Notes under the pieces: model-generated
The model's database searches: none
The model's input: only the letters and a program-made list of their open reading frames with translations
Told to the model about the DNA's origin: nothing
Made by a program: the position numbers and the translations under genes
Shown: one piece after another, positions 29,690-39,378 of the stretch
Layout of the letters: every line of letters starts with the position of its first letter
Numbering within the stretch: position 1 is the first letter of the stretch
Source: Cytophagales bacterium
GTDB lineage: Bacteria; Bacteroidota; Bacteroidia; Cytophagales; Cyclobacteriaceae
Assembly (NCBI GenBank): GCA_025358885.1
Contig: JANYHW010000157.1
Coordinates: 1 to 64,000 of the forward strand
DNA length: 64,000 nt
Direction of reading: 5' to 3'

Positions 29690-32533
29690 TCACCGGTAAC
29701 AAATCTGCTTGTACGGACAATATTCGCAGTTGTCCGTATTCTTCGTTTGTTTGAAGGGCACATCCGGATTAAACATCTCCTCAAGCAAATTCCGGAGCAA
29801 AGCCTCAAACTTATCCACATGAGGCATCAGGTTCCCAAAGGGCTCATCATCCATTGTGAATCCAAACTGCAACGTTTCCTCAAACAGGTTGGTTCGTGTA
29901 AGCAATCCTGGGATAACTTCCCGTCCCGCGACGTCGTTGTTGGCCTTGTAAAGCAATGCATAGAGCATGGTCTGGAATGCAGCTTTGTTTCTCTTGCCGT
30001 CGCCATTGAATAGTGATTCAATGCTTTCAAACTTGAGTTTATCACCACCGGTTTTGTAGTCAATCACCCTCAGCACGTTGCCCTTCTTATCAATACGGTC
30101 AATCGTGCCCCCCAGCACGGCTTGGCCCGGGCTATGCGAAATAGGTACGTAGTACAGCAGGCCTTTGTGCTCCAATCCCTCCATGGTGAACGGGGCGTAG
30201 GCTTTGTCATGCCTGAGGATGGCGCGAGTGAAGCTGATTACCATTTCGCGCACGATCAGGCGCTGGCCTTCGTACACCACGGGGCCCATTTCACCAGAGA
30301 GGTTAGCGAAATACTCCGAGATCAGTCTCTCTATGGTCTGCTTCTCCTGGGCGAAGTCACTGGGTTCGATAACATTGTTCTTGTTCTTTTCCAGAATCCC
30401 CTGGTAGAATTTGTGCATGACGTGGTGAAGCAGCAAGCCAAAAGAGCGTGCATTCAGGTCATCATCCACCTCATCCGGTTCTTTGATGCGGGCAATGTGC
30501 TTGAAATAAAATCGCAGGGGACATTCTACGTACGCATTCAGCGCAGATGGAGAAATGCCTTTGAAATTCCTGTTCCCCTCATTGAGCTTTAAGAGTCCTG
30601 CGCGCGCATATTCATCTTTTGGAATTTCTATCGAGCGAATGGCGACCGGCTGAATGGGTGTGTGCAGTACGCGGTGTTCGAACTCCCAGCCAGACTCAAA
30701 CAACAACTGCTGGAGGAAGCGGCTCTTTTCTCCCTGGCCCAGGACATCGGTTTCAGTGTTATAAAAGAGGTAGACATTCTCGGCCCGCTGCAGCACACGG
30801 TAGAAGAGGTATGCATACATGGCATCCTGGTGTTCTGCTGTAGGCAACCGGTAAGCTTTGCGAATGGTGTAAGGTATGTAGGAGGACTTGTGTCCGCTCG
30901 ATGGCAGCGCGCCCTCGTTGAGTGAAAGCACAAATACATTCTTGAAATCCAGGTTCCGCGTCTCAAGCACACCCATGACTTGTAAGCCCTTTAACGGCTC
31001 GCCTACGAATGGAATTTTATGCGAGCGGACTAATTGCCGGAACAGCCGGAGGAAGGCCTTCCAGGCGTCTCGGTCCTTTTTCTGCGTCGAAGGTTCTTCG
31101 TTCACCACCAGCCCTGGTCCCCACACTTCTCCGAGCCGGTTAATAAGTTTCAGAAACTGATGGACGTATTCCTTATCCAGGGGCATGAGCTGCGGCAACC
31201 CACCCAACACATACAGAATATCATGCAAATATTGTACGATGTACCGGCCCTCAGTCGGCTGAAAAATGGCCGCTAAGAGAGCCGGACCTACTTTAAGTTC
31301 TTCCGCGGGTATAGTGACTTTCTTGTTGTCAACAATTTCCTTGCGTCGTGCCGTCGTCAGCGCCGGGTCTGACGCCACTACATAGGGATGGCCCAATAGG
31401 GCGAGGGCATGCCGGTGGTTGAATCGGTTCTCGCGTTGGTTCATTTGCAGTTCTGCAAGTTCCTCCACCAGGTTGAAGACCGGCGTGCTTGCCAGCGGAA
31501 ATCCCATGGTCACGTTCATGGTTTCCACCTGGCCGGCAAGACCGTGGAGCACCGGCAGCAATAGTTTTTCATCCGGAAGAACCACGAGAGTTTCCTCCGG
31601 ATTCATTCCTTTCTTGATAAGTTCTCCTACTTTCTTCGCCATCAACTTTGCCTGCCCAACCTGTTGGGACGCTCCGAGGATGCTGACTTTCTTTGGGGTA
31701 TTGAAATTGCCGGGTATATCCTTTGGGAAGGTCTTCCCCAACACCGGATGGAGTTGATACTGCCGGAAGAAAACACCGGCCTCCTGCGTTGAGTTGTTTA
31801 CGTAATAACTGTCGACATCCCAAAACACTTCCCCACGTCCACTCTGAACATAAACTCCGATCAATTTTTCCTCCGCTGCCGTCAAGGCGTTAAAGCCAGC
31901 AAATATTATCGGACCTTTGGATTCCAAATTCAATGTGCCTCCCACCACCTCTCGTTGCAACATCCCATCGTAGGCAAGTCCTTCGGCTGTCAGTTGAGCC
32001 TTGAATTCCTCATACACATTCGGGAGGAGCTTCCACGTATCCAAAAACATCTGTTTGTGCGAAGTCAGGTCGGTTTGGAAGGGGCCCCAGAAGCTCTGTA
32101 AGAACTCAATTTGCTCCTCCGTCAGAAATTCGAATGCCGCATCCATTTCTTTCTGGTTGCTCAGGTCACGAAACACCTGGGCAGCACCGACGAGGTATTT
32201 ATCCACCTCATCAAAATCGCGGAGCAGCATTTCTCCCCAGAAATAGAATTGGTCAAACGATTCATTGAAGCCCCTCTTCACCACATCCGTGTAAGTCCGG
32301 TAAAGTCGAAAAACCAATTCGAGTTTGTCGGGGATGCGCGCAGTTGAATGCTTTGCGAATAATTCCTCGATCGTTAGCAGGTGTGGCGCAAATGCCGGTT
32401 TGTCGATCAAGTGACTCAGGTGATTGCGGAAGTAGAGAATGGCCCTCCGGTTCGGAAATACGATCGTGAGGTCCTCCAGTTTCGGGTGGTCCTTGAGAAT
32501 CTTCTCCGCCAATTCAAACAGGAATTTTTTCAT
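29690..32533 (-). CDS. AddB-like PD-(D/E)XK nuclease / inactivated helicase subunit
   Basis: 947 aa; VIDYKTGGDKL nuclease motif; VECPLRFYFKHI plus CEYCPYKQIC Fe-S cysteines; no Walker A. Confidence 0.85.
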   Translation of the reverse strand: MKKFLFELAEKILKDHPKLEDLTIVFPNRRAILYFRNHLSHLIDKPAFAPHLLTIEELFAKHSTARIPDKLELVFRLYRTYTDVVKRGFNESFDQFYFWGEMLLRDFDEVDKYLVGAAQVFRDLSNQKEMDAAFEFLTEEQIEFLQSFWGPFQTDLTSHKQMFLDTWKLLPNVYEEFKAQLTAEGLAYDGMLQREVVGGTLNLESKGPIIFAGFNALTAAEEKLIGVYVQSGRGEVFWDVDSYYVNNSTQEAGVFFRQYQLHPVLGKTFPKDIPGNFNTPKKVSILGASQQVGQAKLMAKKVGELIKKGMNPEETLVVLPDEKLLLPVLHGLAGQVETMNVTMGFPLASTPVFNLVEELAELQMNQRENRFNHRHALALLGHPYVVASDPALTTARRKEIVDNKKVTIPAEELKVGPALLAAIFQPTEGRYIVQYLHDILYVLGGLPQLMPLDKEYVHQFLKLINRLGEVWGPGLVVNEEPSTQKKDRDAWKAFLRLFRQLVRSHKIPFVGEPLKGLQVMGVLETRNLDFKNVFVLSLNEGALPSSGHKSSYIPYTIRKAYRLPTAEHQDAMYAYLFYRVLQRAENVYLFYNTETDVLGQGEKSRFLQQLLFESGWEFEHRVLHTPIQPVAIRSIEIPKDEYARAGLLKLNEGNRNFKGISPSALNAYVECPLRFYFKHIARIKEPDEVDDDLNARSFGLLLHHVMHKFYQGILEKNKNNVIEPSDFAQEKQTIERLISEYFANLSGEMGPVVYEGQRLIVREMVISFTRAILRHDKAYAPFTMEGLEHKGLLYYVPISHSPGQAVLGGTIDRIDKKGNVLRVIDYKTGGDKLKFESIESLFNGDGKRNKAAFQTMLYALLYKANNDVAGREVIPGLLTRTNLFEETLQFGFTMDDEPFGNLMPHVDKFEALLRNLLEEMFNPDVPFKQTKNTDNCEYCPYKQICYR

Positions 32534-35500
32534 CCGCCAAAAAGCCCCAATTGTTTGTCGTCTTTGGTTTTTGTCACCTTACTCCCCTCTTTGTGCAGCG
32601 CCACCACATCAAAATCACTCAGGTAGAGCAGGTAGCCTTCCACTTCCTTGAAATTCATTTTCTTCATAATCTCCATGTATTCCTTTACCTGCAATTGATC
32701 TGATTTTGATTTTTCACCGGTCTTGAAATCGATCACAACCGCTTTGTCACCCATTATCAATAACCTGTCAATCCGGTTTTCAGCACCTCCGGGAATCAGG
32801 ATGGGTACTTCCGTCTTCACTGTCCAATGATTTGAAAACCAGGTTCCCACCAGCGGATGTTCCATCAATTTGGTGAGTCGCGCTTCCAGTTCAACCCTTT
32901 CTTCCGGCAATAAATAGCCATCATTGACCAGCACATCCAGCTTCGATTTCAAATCTGAAGCATATTGAATGCGCGAAAGCACGGTATGCATGTGTATGCC
33001 ATAGTTGATCTTCATTCTGCCTTCCGATTCCGGATTGAAGAACGACGCCCCGGATTGTCGGATTACCAGCTTGTCCCGCCACCTCCCCACCGGGTAGGTC
33101 AGCATTTCATCGGATGGTAGCAAGTCTTTGATATCGGATTTTGTTCCGGATATCTTACCCACCAAAAACTCAAGTGTGGCGTGGTTCCAGCTGGACACCA
33201 GGTCCGGATCGGCGAGGATTGCGTCATACACCCAACGTGCCACGAGGTTATTGGCAGGACCATTTTTTAGTATCGGGGCCATTGCAATCAGGCCTACCTT
33301 GGCTCGCGTAAAAGCGACGTAAAGTAAATTCAGGTTATCAAGGAATGCACGGGTCTTTTCTTCGGTATAGTCCTGGGCAAAAACAGTGTCTTCCAGCGAT
33401 TTGGAGTATTTGACAGGCACGTGTCCTGTGTGGCTTAGCATACCATCGTGTGTTTGCACCCACAACCGGGGAGCAAAGTTGCCAAAATGATCAAAATTCC
33501 AGGAGCAAAAAGGGATGAACACATACTTGAATTGCATTCCTTTTGCTTTGTGAATGGTGAGAATCTGCATGGCATCGGTATCAACCGAAACCTTGATTGA
33601 AGTCTTTTCACTGTTCTGGTTTTCATCCCACCACGTGAGAAATGAAGCCAGGTCATTCCGCTCGCGGGTGTAGAATTCCAGCACCAAATCCTGGAATGCC
33701 TGAAGGTAGGCGAGTTCTCCACGCACCGCACCGATGTTGAGTATCCTGATCAAAGTCTCGGTTAGTTCAAAAAGCGGCAGTTTTTTCAAAGACATCTTTT
33801 GGGTCACAAATTCCTCCGGCAATTGTTCCTCAAATACCATCGAGTTTGTGACTTGAAATACTTCTTCGAGCGGTTTTTTTGGTGCGTGCAGTTTGGCATA
33901 CTCGAATGATACCTGGGCCCGTGCGATCGGGTCGTCGGTATTCAACAAATAACGCAGCGCACCCAACAACAGGTTTACCACTGCCGCCCTGTCGAGGTGT
34001 AGTGATTCATCTGATACAACATCGTAACGGCAGCCAGGCTTGATTTTTTCTGAATCATTATACTGCAGCAGGTAATCAGCCACCTTCTGTCCCTCGCGGT
34101 TGCTGCGAACGAGAATGGCAATGTCGCGAAGGGACGCGCCTGTTTGTTGTAGCATTTCAATGTTGGCAACCATATGCTCAAGTGCAATCTCATCCCACTT
34201 TTGCTCTTCATTTCCCTGCAGGAATTGGATCCGAACAAAACCCTGCTCTGTCCGGCTTACGGTTTGTTGCCCATCTTCATAAACATCCTGCACAAATGGA
34301 AACGGACTTCGTGCTGATATAAATTTAAAAATCGTGTTGTTGAAACTGACGACCTGTTTGGTGCTGCGAAAATTTTGGCTCAATGGTTTTATCTCAACCC
34401 GGTTCAGACCAATCTGGTTTTCCACCTGCTTTTGCAGCAGTGTCAGGTCTCCGCTCCGCCAGCGGTAGATGGACTGCTTTACATCCCCGACAATCAGACT
34501 GGAATAACCCTGGTCCAGACCATTCACCAACAAAGGCAGGAAATTCTTCCACTGCAGTCCAGACGTATCCTGGAACTCATCGATGAGGTAATGGCGGTAG
34601 AAGGAGCCAATCTTTTCGTAAATAAATGGTGTGTCGCTGCCCTGGATGATTCCATCAAGAAAGGTGGGCGCATCCGCCAGCAACATCAGGTTATTGTCAG
34701 CTTTGTATTCTGTCAGCTTGCGCGAAAGGTCCGTCACCAAACCGAAGACATATAGATTATCGAGCATCACTTCTGCCGACAGTGCCGTCTTTAACTCATT
34801 ATCAAATGCATCAACAATGGAATTTACCAGGGCCGCCAGCGAATTTCCGGCCTCCGCCAAAATCTCCTGGAATTTGAGCGAACCCTTCTTAGGCCAATCC
34901 CTTGGGATGGTAAAATCTTCCCTAAATCTTTTTCCGGGCACCTTTAGTTTTCCCAACTTTGTCCCACTGGAGTACGCCGACAAGCTCGCTATGAGCCCCG
35001 ATCCGCTATGTTTGAGGTCATCTGGTTCCCAGCCCCGCTCCTGCATCGTCTTCAGAATCCGGGACGACGGCTCGGCAATCTTTGATTGAAAGCTCTTCTT
35101 CACTTTCACCAATTCTTGACGAAGCCTTTCGAAGAAAGTTGGATCGGATGTGTCCCGGCGAATGTTTTTTTCAATGGCCCGAAATTCTTCACGGAAGATT
35201 TCCGCTGAAAAATCAAGCAAATTCCTTCTGATGTCCCAGGCCTGGTCGTTTTCCAGATTTTCCCGTGCGAACTGAACCACCCATCGGGTGAGTTCGGGAT
35301 TATTCCCCAGTTCATCGATGAGGTTATCAATCACTTCCGTCATCACGGCATCGCGATCCACTTCAAGCCGGTAGTCGCCCATGAGTCCGGCTTCCCGGGT
35401 GAAAGAGCGAATTACCTTCTGAAAGAACGCATCAATGGTACTGATGGAAAACTGGTCGTAGTGGTGGAGAATTTCTGACCTCAGTTCGGAACAATTCTGC

Positions 35501-35757
35501 TGGAACGTCTGAGGGTCAAGGCTAAGTTCTTCCTGAAGCTCAATCGCCAATGGATCATTGCAGGGGCGGGTAAACTGGTTCAGGTAGTCCAGGATACGAT
35601 CCTTCATCTCCTGAGTGGCCTTGTTGGCGAAGGTGACGGCAAGAATATGTCGAAAATAATAGGCCTTGTTTTGCAGGGCCAGCTTCAGGTATTCTTTCGC
35701 CAGCGTGCGCGTTTTGCCAGAGCCGGCAGAGGAGCGATAAATGGTAAACGTCTTCAG
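32530..35757 (-). CDS. AddA-like UvrD-family helicase/exonuclease subunit; probable non-ATG (CTG) start at 35757
   Basis: Reading upstream of the ORF-track start (35607) in frame gives LKTFTIYRSSAGSGKTRTLAKEYLKLALQNKAYYFRHILAVTFANKATQEMKDRIL; C-terminal VIDFKTGEKS nuclease motif; 4-nt overlap with the AddB-like gene. Confidence 0.85.
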   Translation of the reverse strand: MKTFTIYRSSAGSGKTRTLAKEYLKLALQNKAYYFRHILAVTFANKATQEMKDRILDYLNQFTRPCNDPLAIELQEELSLDPQTFQQNCSELRSEILHHYDQFSISTIDAFFQKVIRSFTREAGLMGDYRLEVDRDAVMTEVIDNLIDELGNNPELTRWVVQFARENLENDQAWDIRRNLLDFSAEIFREEFRAIEKNIRRDTSDPTFFERLRQELVKVKKSFQSKIAEPSSRILKTMQERGWEPDDLKHSGSGLIASLSAYSSGTKLGKLKVPGKRFREDFTIPRDWPKKGSLKFQEILAEAGNSLAALVNSIVDAFDNELKTALSAEVMLDNLYVFGLVTDLSRKLTEYKADNNLMLLADAPTFLDGIIQGSDTPFIYEKIGSFYRHYLIDEFQDTSGLQWKNFLPLLVNGLDQGYSSLIVGDVKQSIYRWRSGDLTLLQKQVENQIGLNRVEIKPLSQNFRSTKQVVSFNNTIFKFISARSPFPFVQDVYEDGQQTVSRTEQGFVRIQFLQGNEEQKWDEIALEHMVANIEMLQQTGASLRDIAILVRSNREGQKVADYLLQYNDSEKIKPGCRYDVVSDESLHLDRAAVVNLLLGALRYLLNTDDPIARAQVSFEYAKLHAPKKPLEEVFQVTNSMVFEEQLPEEFVTQKMSLKKLPLFELTETLIRILNIGAVRGELAYLQAFQDLVLEFYTRERNDLASFLTWWDENQNSEKTSIKVSVDTDAMQILTIHKAKGMQFKYVFIPFCSWNFDHFGNFAPRLWVQTHDGMLSHTGHVPVKYSKSLEDTVFAQDYTEEKTRAFLDNLNLLYVAFTRAKVGLIAMAPILKNGPANNLVARWVYDAILADPDLVSSWNHATLEFLVGKISGTKSDIKDLLPSDEMLTYPVGRWRDKLVIRQSGASFFNPESEGRMKINYGIHMHTVLSRIQYASDLKSKLDVLVNDGYLLPEERVELEARLTKLMEHPLVGTWFSNHWTVKTEVPILIPGGAENRIDRLLIMGDKAVVIDFKTGEKSKSDQLQVKEYMEIMKKMNFKEVEGYLLYLSDFDVVALHKEGSKVTKTKDDKQLGLFGG

Positions 35758-35767
35758 GGGGAGAGAG

Positions 35768-35792
35768 AATTACGAATTACAAATTACGAATT
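35768..35792. repeat. AATTACGAATT-type short repeat (AATTACGAATTACAAATTACGAATT)
   Basis: Tandem near-identical 8-9 nt units directly abutting the AddA reading frame; similar AATT(A/C)(A/G)GAATT stretches at 12606-12626, about 44350-44378 and 50562-50576. Confidence 0.6.
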
Positions 35793-35931
35793 GTGCGTGG
35801 AACTGCACAGCCCGCATTACGATTTACAATTTTGGGTTGATTTCACGGAACGAAAAGATGATAAAAACATTCATTTTATTCAATCTGTCATTTGTCGATT
35901 GAAATGCATACATTGAAATAATTCTGTTCGT

Positions 35932-38214
35932 ATGGTCCGGCTTACAAAACTTGCTGACGCACTCTTCTATTCCTTCCCGATCCAGCTGCTGATCAATAAT
36001 TTCAAGCGCAATCAGGTACTGCTCTTGTGTTGGGTAGTACTCTTTGCCATGATCACTGGAAATTTCGGCAAATACCTTGGTATTCCTTACCTCTTCCTCG
36101 ATCCCGAGTATCTCAACGAAGTGAACTTCACCAGCTTTCTCATTATCGGAATTATGGTGTCCGGATTTACGACCGCATTTCACATCACCTGTTACATATC
36201 CGACGGACATCACTTTTCTTTTATCGGAGCTCTCTCAAACCCTTTCAGCAAATTTTGCCTGAACAACAGCATCCTTCCGGCCGTATTTCTTACCACATAT
36301 CTCTATCAGGTTATCAGTTTTCAGGTATCCAATGAATTCACAACCGCCACAGAACTCACGCTGGATGTGGCTGGCTTTTTCACCGGATTCATCGCCATGG
36401 CAGGCCTGCTGCAGCTCTATTTTCATTTTACCCAAAAGGACATCTTCAAATATATGGTGTGCCGCCTGGATGAAAAGCTCAAGAAGACCGTGAAAGTGAC
36501 CCGTGCCAGTGCCATGAAAAAGCTAGACATCGCGCGGAAAAAGCAGGTAAGGGTCGACAATTACCTTGACTACAGTTTTCGGTTCAGGCAGGTCAACGAT
36601 GAGAAAGATTTTTATGACAAGAATGCCATCATCCAGGTATTTGATCAAAACCAGTTTAACCTGGTCGTTATTGAATTGCTGATTTTCGCACTCGTGATGA
36701 TGCTGGGCATCTTTAAGGACTTTACTTCTTTTCAGATCCCGGCGGCCGCAAGCTTCATGATCTTCCTCACCATTTTCGTCATGCTTTCCGGTGCCTTTTC
36801 CTATTGGTTTGGAGGATGGTCAATATCTGTTGCACTTGTTTTGTTCCTGATTGTGAATCACATGGTGGGTGAGGGCTGGATGACAAAGAAATACAAGGCC
36901 TTCGGACTCAATTATGAAATACCTCCGGTGGACTATACCATTGAAAAATTAACAGGCCTGAACAGCAACGACAACATTCAACAGGCGCGTCAACATACCC
37001 TTGGAATTCTTGAGAACTGGAAGAAGAAATTCAATGGCTCACCCATTCCAAAAATGGTGTTCATCTGTTCAAGTGGAGGTGGCAAGCGGGCAGCATTGTG
37101 GACCCTTGCAGCGCTTCAAACAGCCGATAGCTTGAGCGGCGGCAAGCTGATGGACCAAACTATCCTTATTACCGGTGCTTCCGGCGGTCTGATCGGTGCC
37201 AGTTATTTCCGAGAAGTGGTGCTCAGACAAAAACAAGGAGAAGACATCAAACCCTATTCACCCATTCATCAGAAAAAAATTGCAACTGATAATCTTAATC
37301 CCCTGATCTTTAGTCTCCTTGCGAATGACCTCTTTGTGGGCTTTTCAAAGTTCGAGTATGCAGGGCAGCGTTATTCACGCGACCGGGGGTACACATTCGA
37401 AGAGCAGCTTAACATCGATACCGAAGGCTTGATGGATAAGACCATTTCAGAATACCAGAAACCGGAAGAAGAGGCCATGGTACCTATGCTTATCTTATCT
37501 CCGACCATCGTAAACGATGGTCGGAAGCTCTACATCTCGGCACAGCCTGTGTCATATCTTAATTCCGATATTCTAAATTTTCCGCAGTATGGTAATTCCA
37601 AATTCAGTGGCGTGGACTTCCAGGAGATGTTTAAGAACCACGGGGGTGCCAACTTGCGGTTTCTCTCAGGATTGCGCATGAGCGCCACCTTTCCTTACAT
37701 CACGCCAAATACCACTTTGCCTACCCAGCCACCGATTCAAATCATGGACGCAGGCATATCCGATAACTTTGGAATAACCGATGCGGTAAGGTTTATTTAT
37801 TCGTTTCGGGAATGGATAGCAGCCAATGCCTCCGGAGTTATCATCCTCTCGATCCGTGACTCCCCTAAACTTGCTCCTATATCGGAGGAAAAAGGCAACA
37901 CTTTCATTGATGACTTTACCCAGCCTATTGCCAGTGTATACAATAACTTTGAAAACTTTCAGGATATAACCAACGATAATCTAGTCGGCTACGCCAGGTC
38001 CTGGTTTAAGGATCCCATTGACCGGGTGGATATTCAATATCTTCCTACGAGTTATCTCCCTATTTTACAGAACATGGATAGCATTCGTCAGCACAGTGCC
38101 CGCGCCTCCCTGAGTTGGCGTTTGACCACCCGCGAAAAGCAAGGAGTCGTAGAGACACTCCAGACTCCCAAGAATCAAGAGGCCATCAGCAAGTTGGTGA
38201 AACTCCTGAATTAG
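35932..38214 (+). CDS. Patatin-like phospholipase domain protein with multi-TM N-terminus
   Basis: 760 aa; CSSGGGKRAALWTL, TGASGGLIGA (GxSxG), IMDAGISDNFG; several hydrophobic TM segments in the first ~330 aa. Confidence 0.75.
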   Translation: MVRLTKLADALFYSFPIQLLINNFKRNQVLLLCWVVLFAMITGNFGKYLGIPYLFLDPEYLNEVNFTSFLIIGIMVSGFTTAFHITCYISDGHHFSFIGALSNPFSKFCLNNSILPAVFLTTYLYQVISFQVSNEFTTATELTLDVAGFFTGFIAMAGLLQLYFHFTQKDIFKYMVCRLDEKLKKTVKVTRASAMKKLDIARKKQVRVDNYLDYSFRFRQVNDEKDFYDKNAIIQVFDQNQFNLVVIELLIFALVMMLGIFKDFTSFQIPAAASFMIFLTIFVMLSGAFSYWFGGWSISVALVLFLIVNHMVGEGWMTKKYKAFGLNYEIPPVDYTIEKLTGLNSNDNIQQARQHTLGILENWKKKFNGSPIPKMVFICSSGGGKRAALWTLAALQTADSLSGGKLMDQTILITGASGGLIGASYFREVVLRQKQGEDIKPYSPIHQKKIATDNLNPLIFSLLANDLFVGFSKFEYAGQRYSRDRGYTFEEQLNIDTEGLMDKTISEYQKPEEEAMVPMLILSPTIVNDGRKLYISAQPVSYLNSDILNFPQYGNSKFSGVDFQEMFKNHGGANLRFLSGLRMSATFPYITPNTTLPTQPPIQIMDAGISDNFGITDAVRFIYSFREWIAANASGVIILSIRDSPKLAPISEEKGNTFIDDFTQPIASVYNNFENFQDITNDNLVGYARSWFKDPIDRVDIQYLPTSYLPILQNMDSIRQHSARASLSWRLTTREKQGVVETLQTPKNQEAISKLVKLLN

Positions 38215-38254
38215 TTTTCAGTAAGAGCACCGATTCGCCCGATCACCTCACCAT

Positions 38255-38938
38255 TTATTGGCATACCACCTCAACGCTGCTTACAGTTGCTGCGCCCTCG
38301 TTGTCATGATTATGTGTCATCCATACCCTTGCAAAGAGCAAACAACCGACAAAAATCAGGGCAAACTTTGATAATCGCGTGGCGTGGAAAATCCGGTTTA
38401 AGAATGAAATATTCAGCACCCATGTCAGTCCAATCATGACAGGCCAGGTGCCAAGTCCAAAAAAAAGCATAAACAAAAATCCATCTGTTGGCGAAGGCAG
38501 GATCAGGCATGTCGTTAGCGCCAGGTACGTGAGACCGCACGGCAATAAGCCATTCAACATTCCAAGGAGAATAGTGGCAACCACGGATTTTCGTTGCAGC
38601 GTCTCTCCAAATATGTTTTTAAGCCATCCCGTAAATCGGTTTATGCTTTTGGTGAGGTAGGGGATTTGCATACTGCTGATTCCTCCCACGCCGAGTAGCA
38701 GGAATACACAGCCCATGGAAATTGAAATGATTTGTTGGTAAGGTTCGAATTGTATCAGGGAACCAATGGCTGCCACCATCACGCCCATCAAACCATACGT
38801 CAACACCCTTCCCGAATTGTAAAGCACCCGGGCCATTGCAAACGGATTGCTGCGGATGATCGCCGTGGCCAACGGGCTGCACATGCCTGCACAATGCAGG
38901 CTGCCGGCCAATCCCATGATCAAGGCGGTGTAGAACAT
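38255..38938 (-). CDS. Sulfite exporter TauE/SafE family membrane protein (cbb3 cluster)
   Basis: MFYTALIMGLAGSLHCAGMCSPLATAI; start 38938 overlaps the ccoH stop (TGATG). Confidence 0.85.
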   Translation of the reverse strand: MFYTALIMGLAGSLHCAGMCSPLATAIIRSNPFAMARVLYNSGRVLTYGLMGVMVAAIGSLIQFEPYQQIISISMGCVFLLLGVGGISSMQIPYLTKSINRFTGWLKNIFGETLQRKSVVATILLGMLNGLLPCGLTYLALTTCLILPSPTDGFLFMLFFGLGTWPVMIGLTWVLNISFLNRIFHATRLSKFALIFVGCLLFARVWMTHNHDNEGAATVSSVEVVCQ

Positions 38939-39366
38939 CAGAGTACAATCAGTTTTTCCAGAAAATATTCTTTGCCTTCTTCCTTCCATGTCAATGCTGC
39001 CCGGTACAATCCAGGTTCCCACCCATGCAATTCAAATTGCTGGAAATTGCCAGCCGATGGATCCAACTTGAACCACCTGTCAAGCCTTGCATTGGACGGT
39101 CTTGAAAGTCTTAACTCTCCAGTTTCGGGCTTGAGCGTGTCGTTGAATACAATGCTTACCTTCCCCTGCTCTGCCGTGATGGTAGGCGGCTCCACCAAAT
39201 TATTTGCGTTGTACATCTTATCCAGTTTCTTCTGATAATCAAGCTCTTCCTGGTAGTAGTCCGGCGAAACCAGGCTCACCTCCTGCCGGATACAAACGGT
39301 GACCAGCACGCCGATAAACAGGCCAAAGAACACGAATGACAAGACGATGGCTTTTCCAAAATTCAT
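38938..39366 (-). CDS. ccoH: FixH/CcoH family protein
   Basis: 142 aa; N-terminal TM, SPDYYQEELDYQKKLD; position between ccoG and TauE/SafE gene. Confidence 0.85.
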   Translation of the reverse strand: MNFGKAIVLSFVFFGLFIGVLVTVCIRQEVSLVSPDYYQEELDYQKKLDKMYNANNLVEPPTITAEQGKVSIVFNDTLKPETGELRLSRPSNARLDRWFKLDPSAGNFQQFELHGWEPGLYRAALTWKEEGKEYFLEKLIVL

Positions 39367-39378
39367 AGTCTTACGAAT

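Noticed and set aside
35824-36213. 129-aa minus-strand ORF overlapping the patatin-like gene start
   Set aside because: Overlaps the N-terminus of a strong 760-aa ORF and has no recognisable domain.
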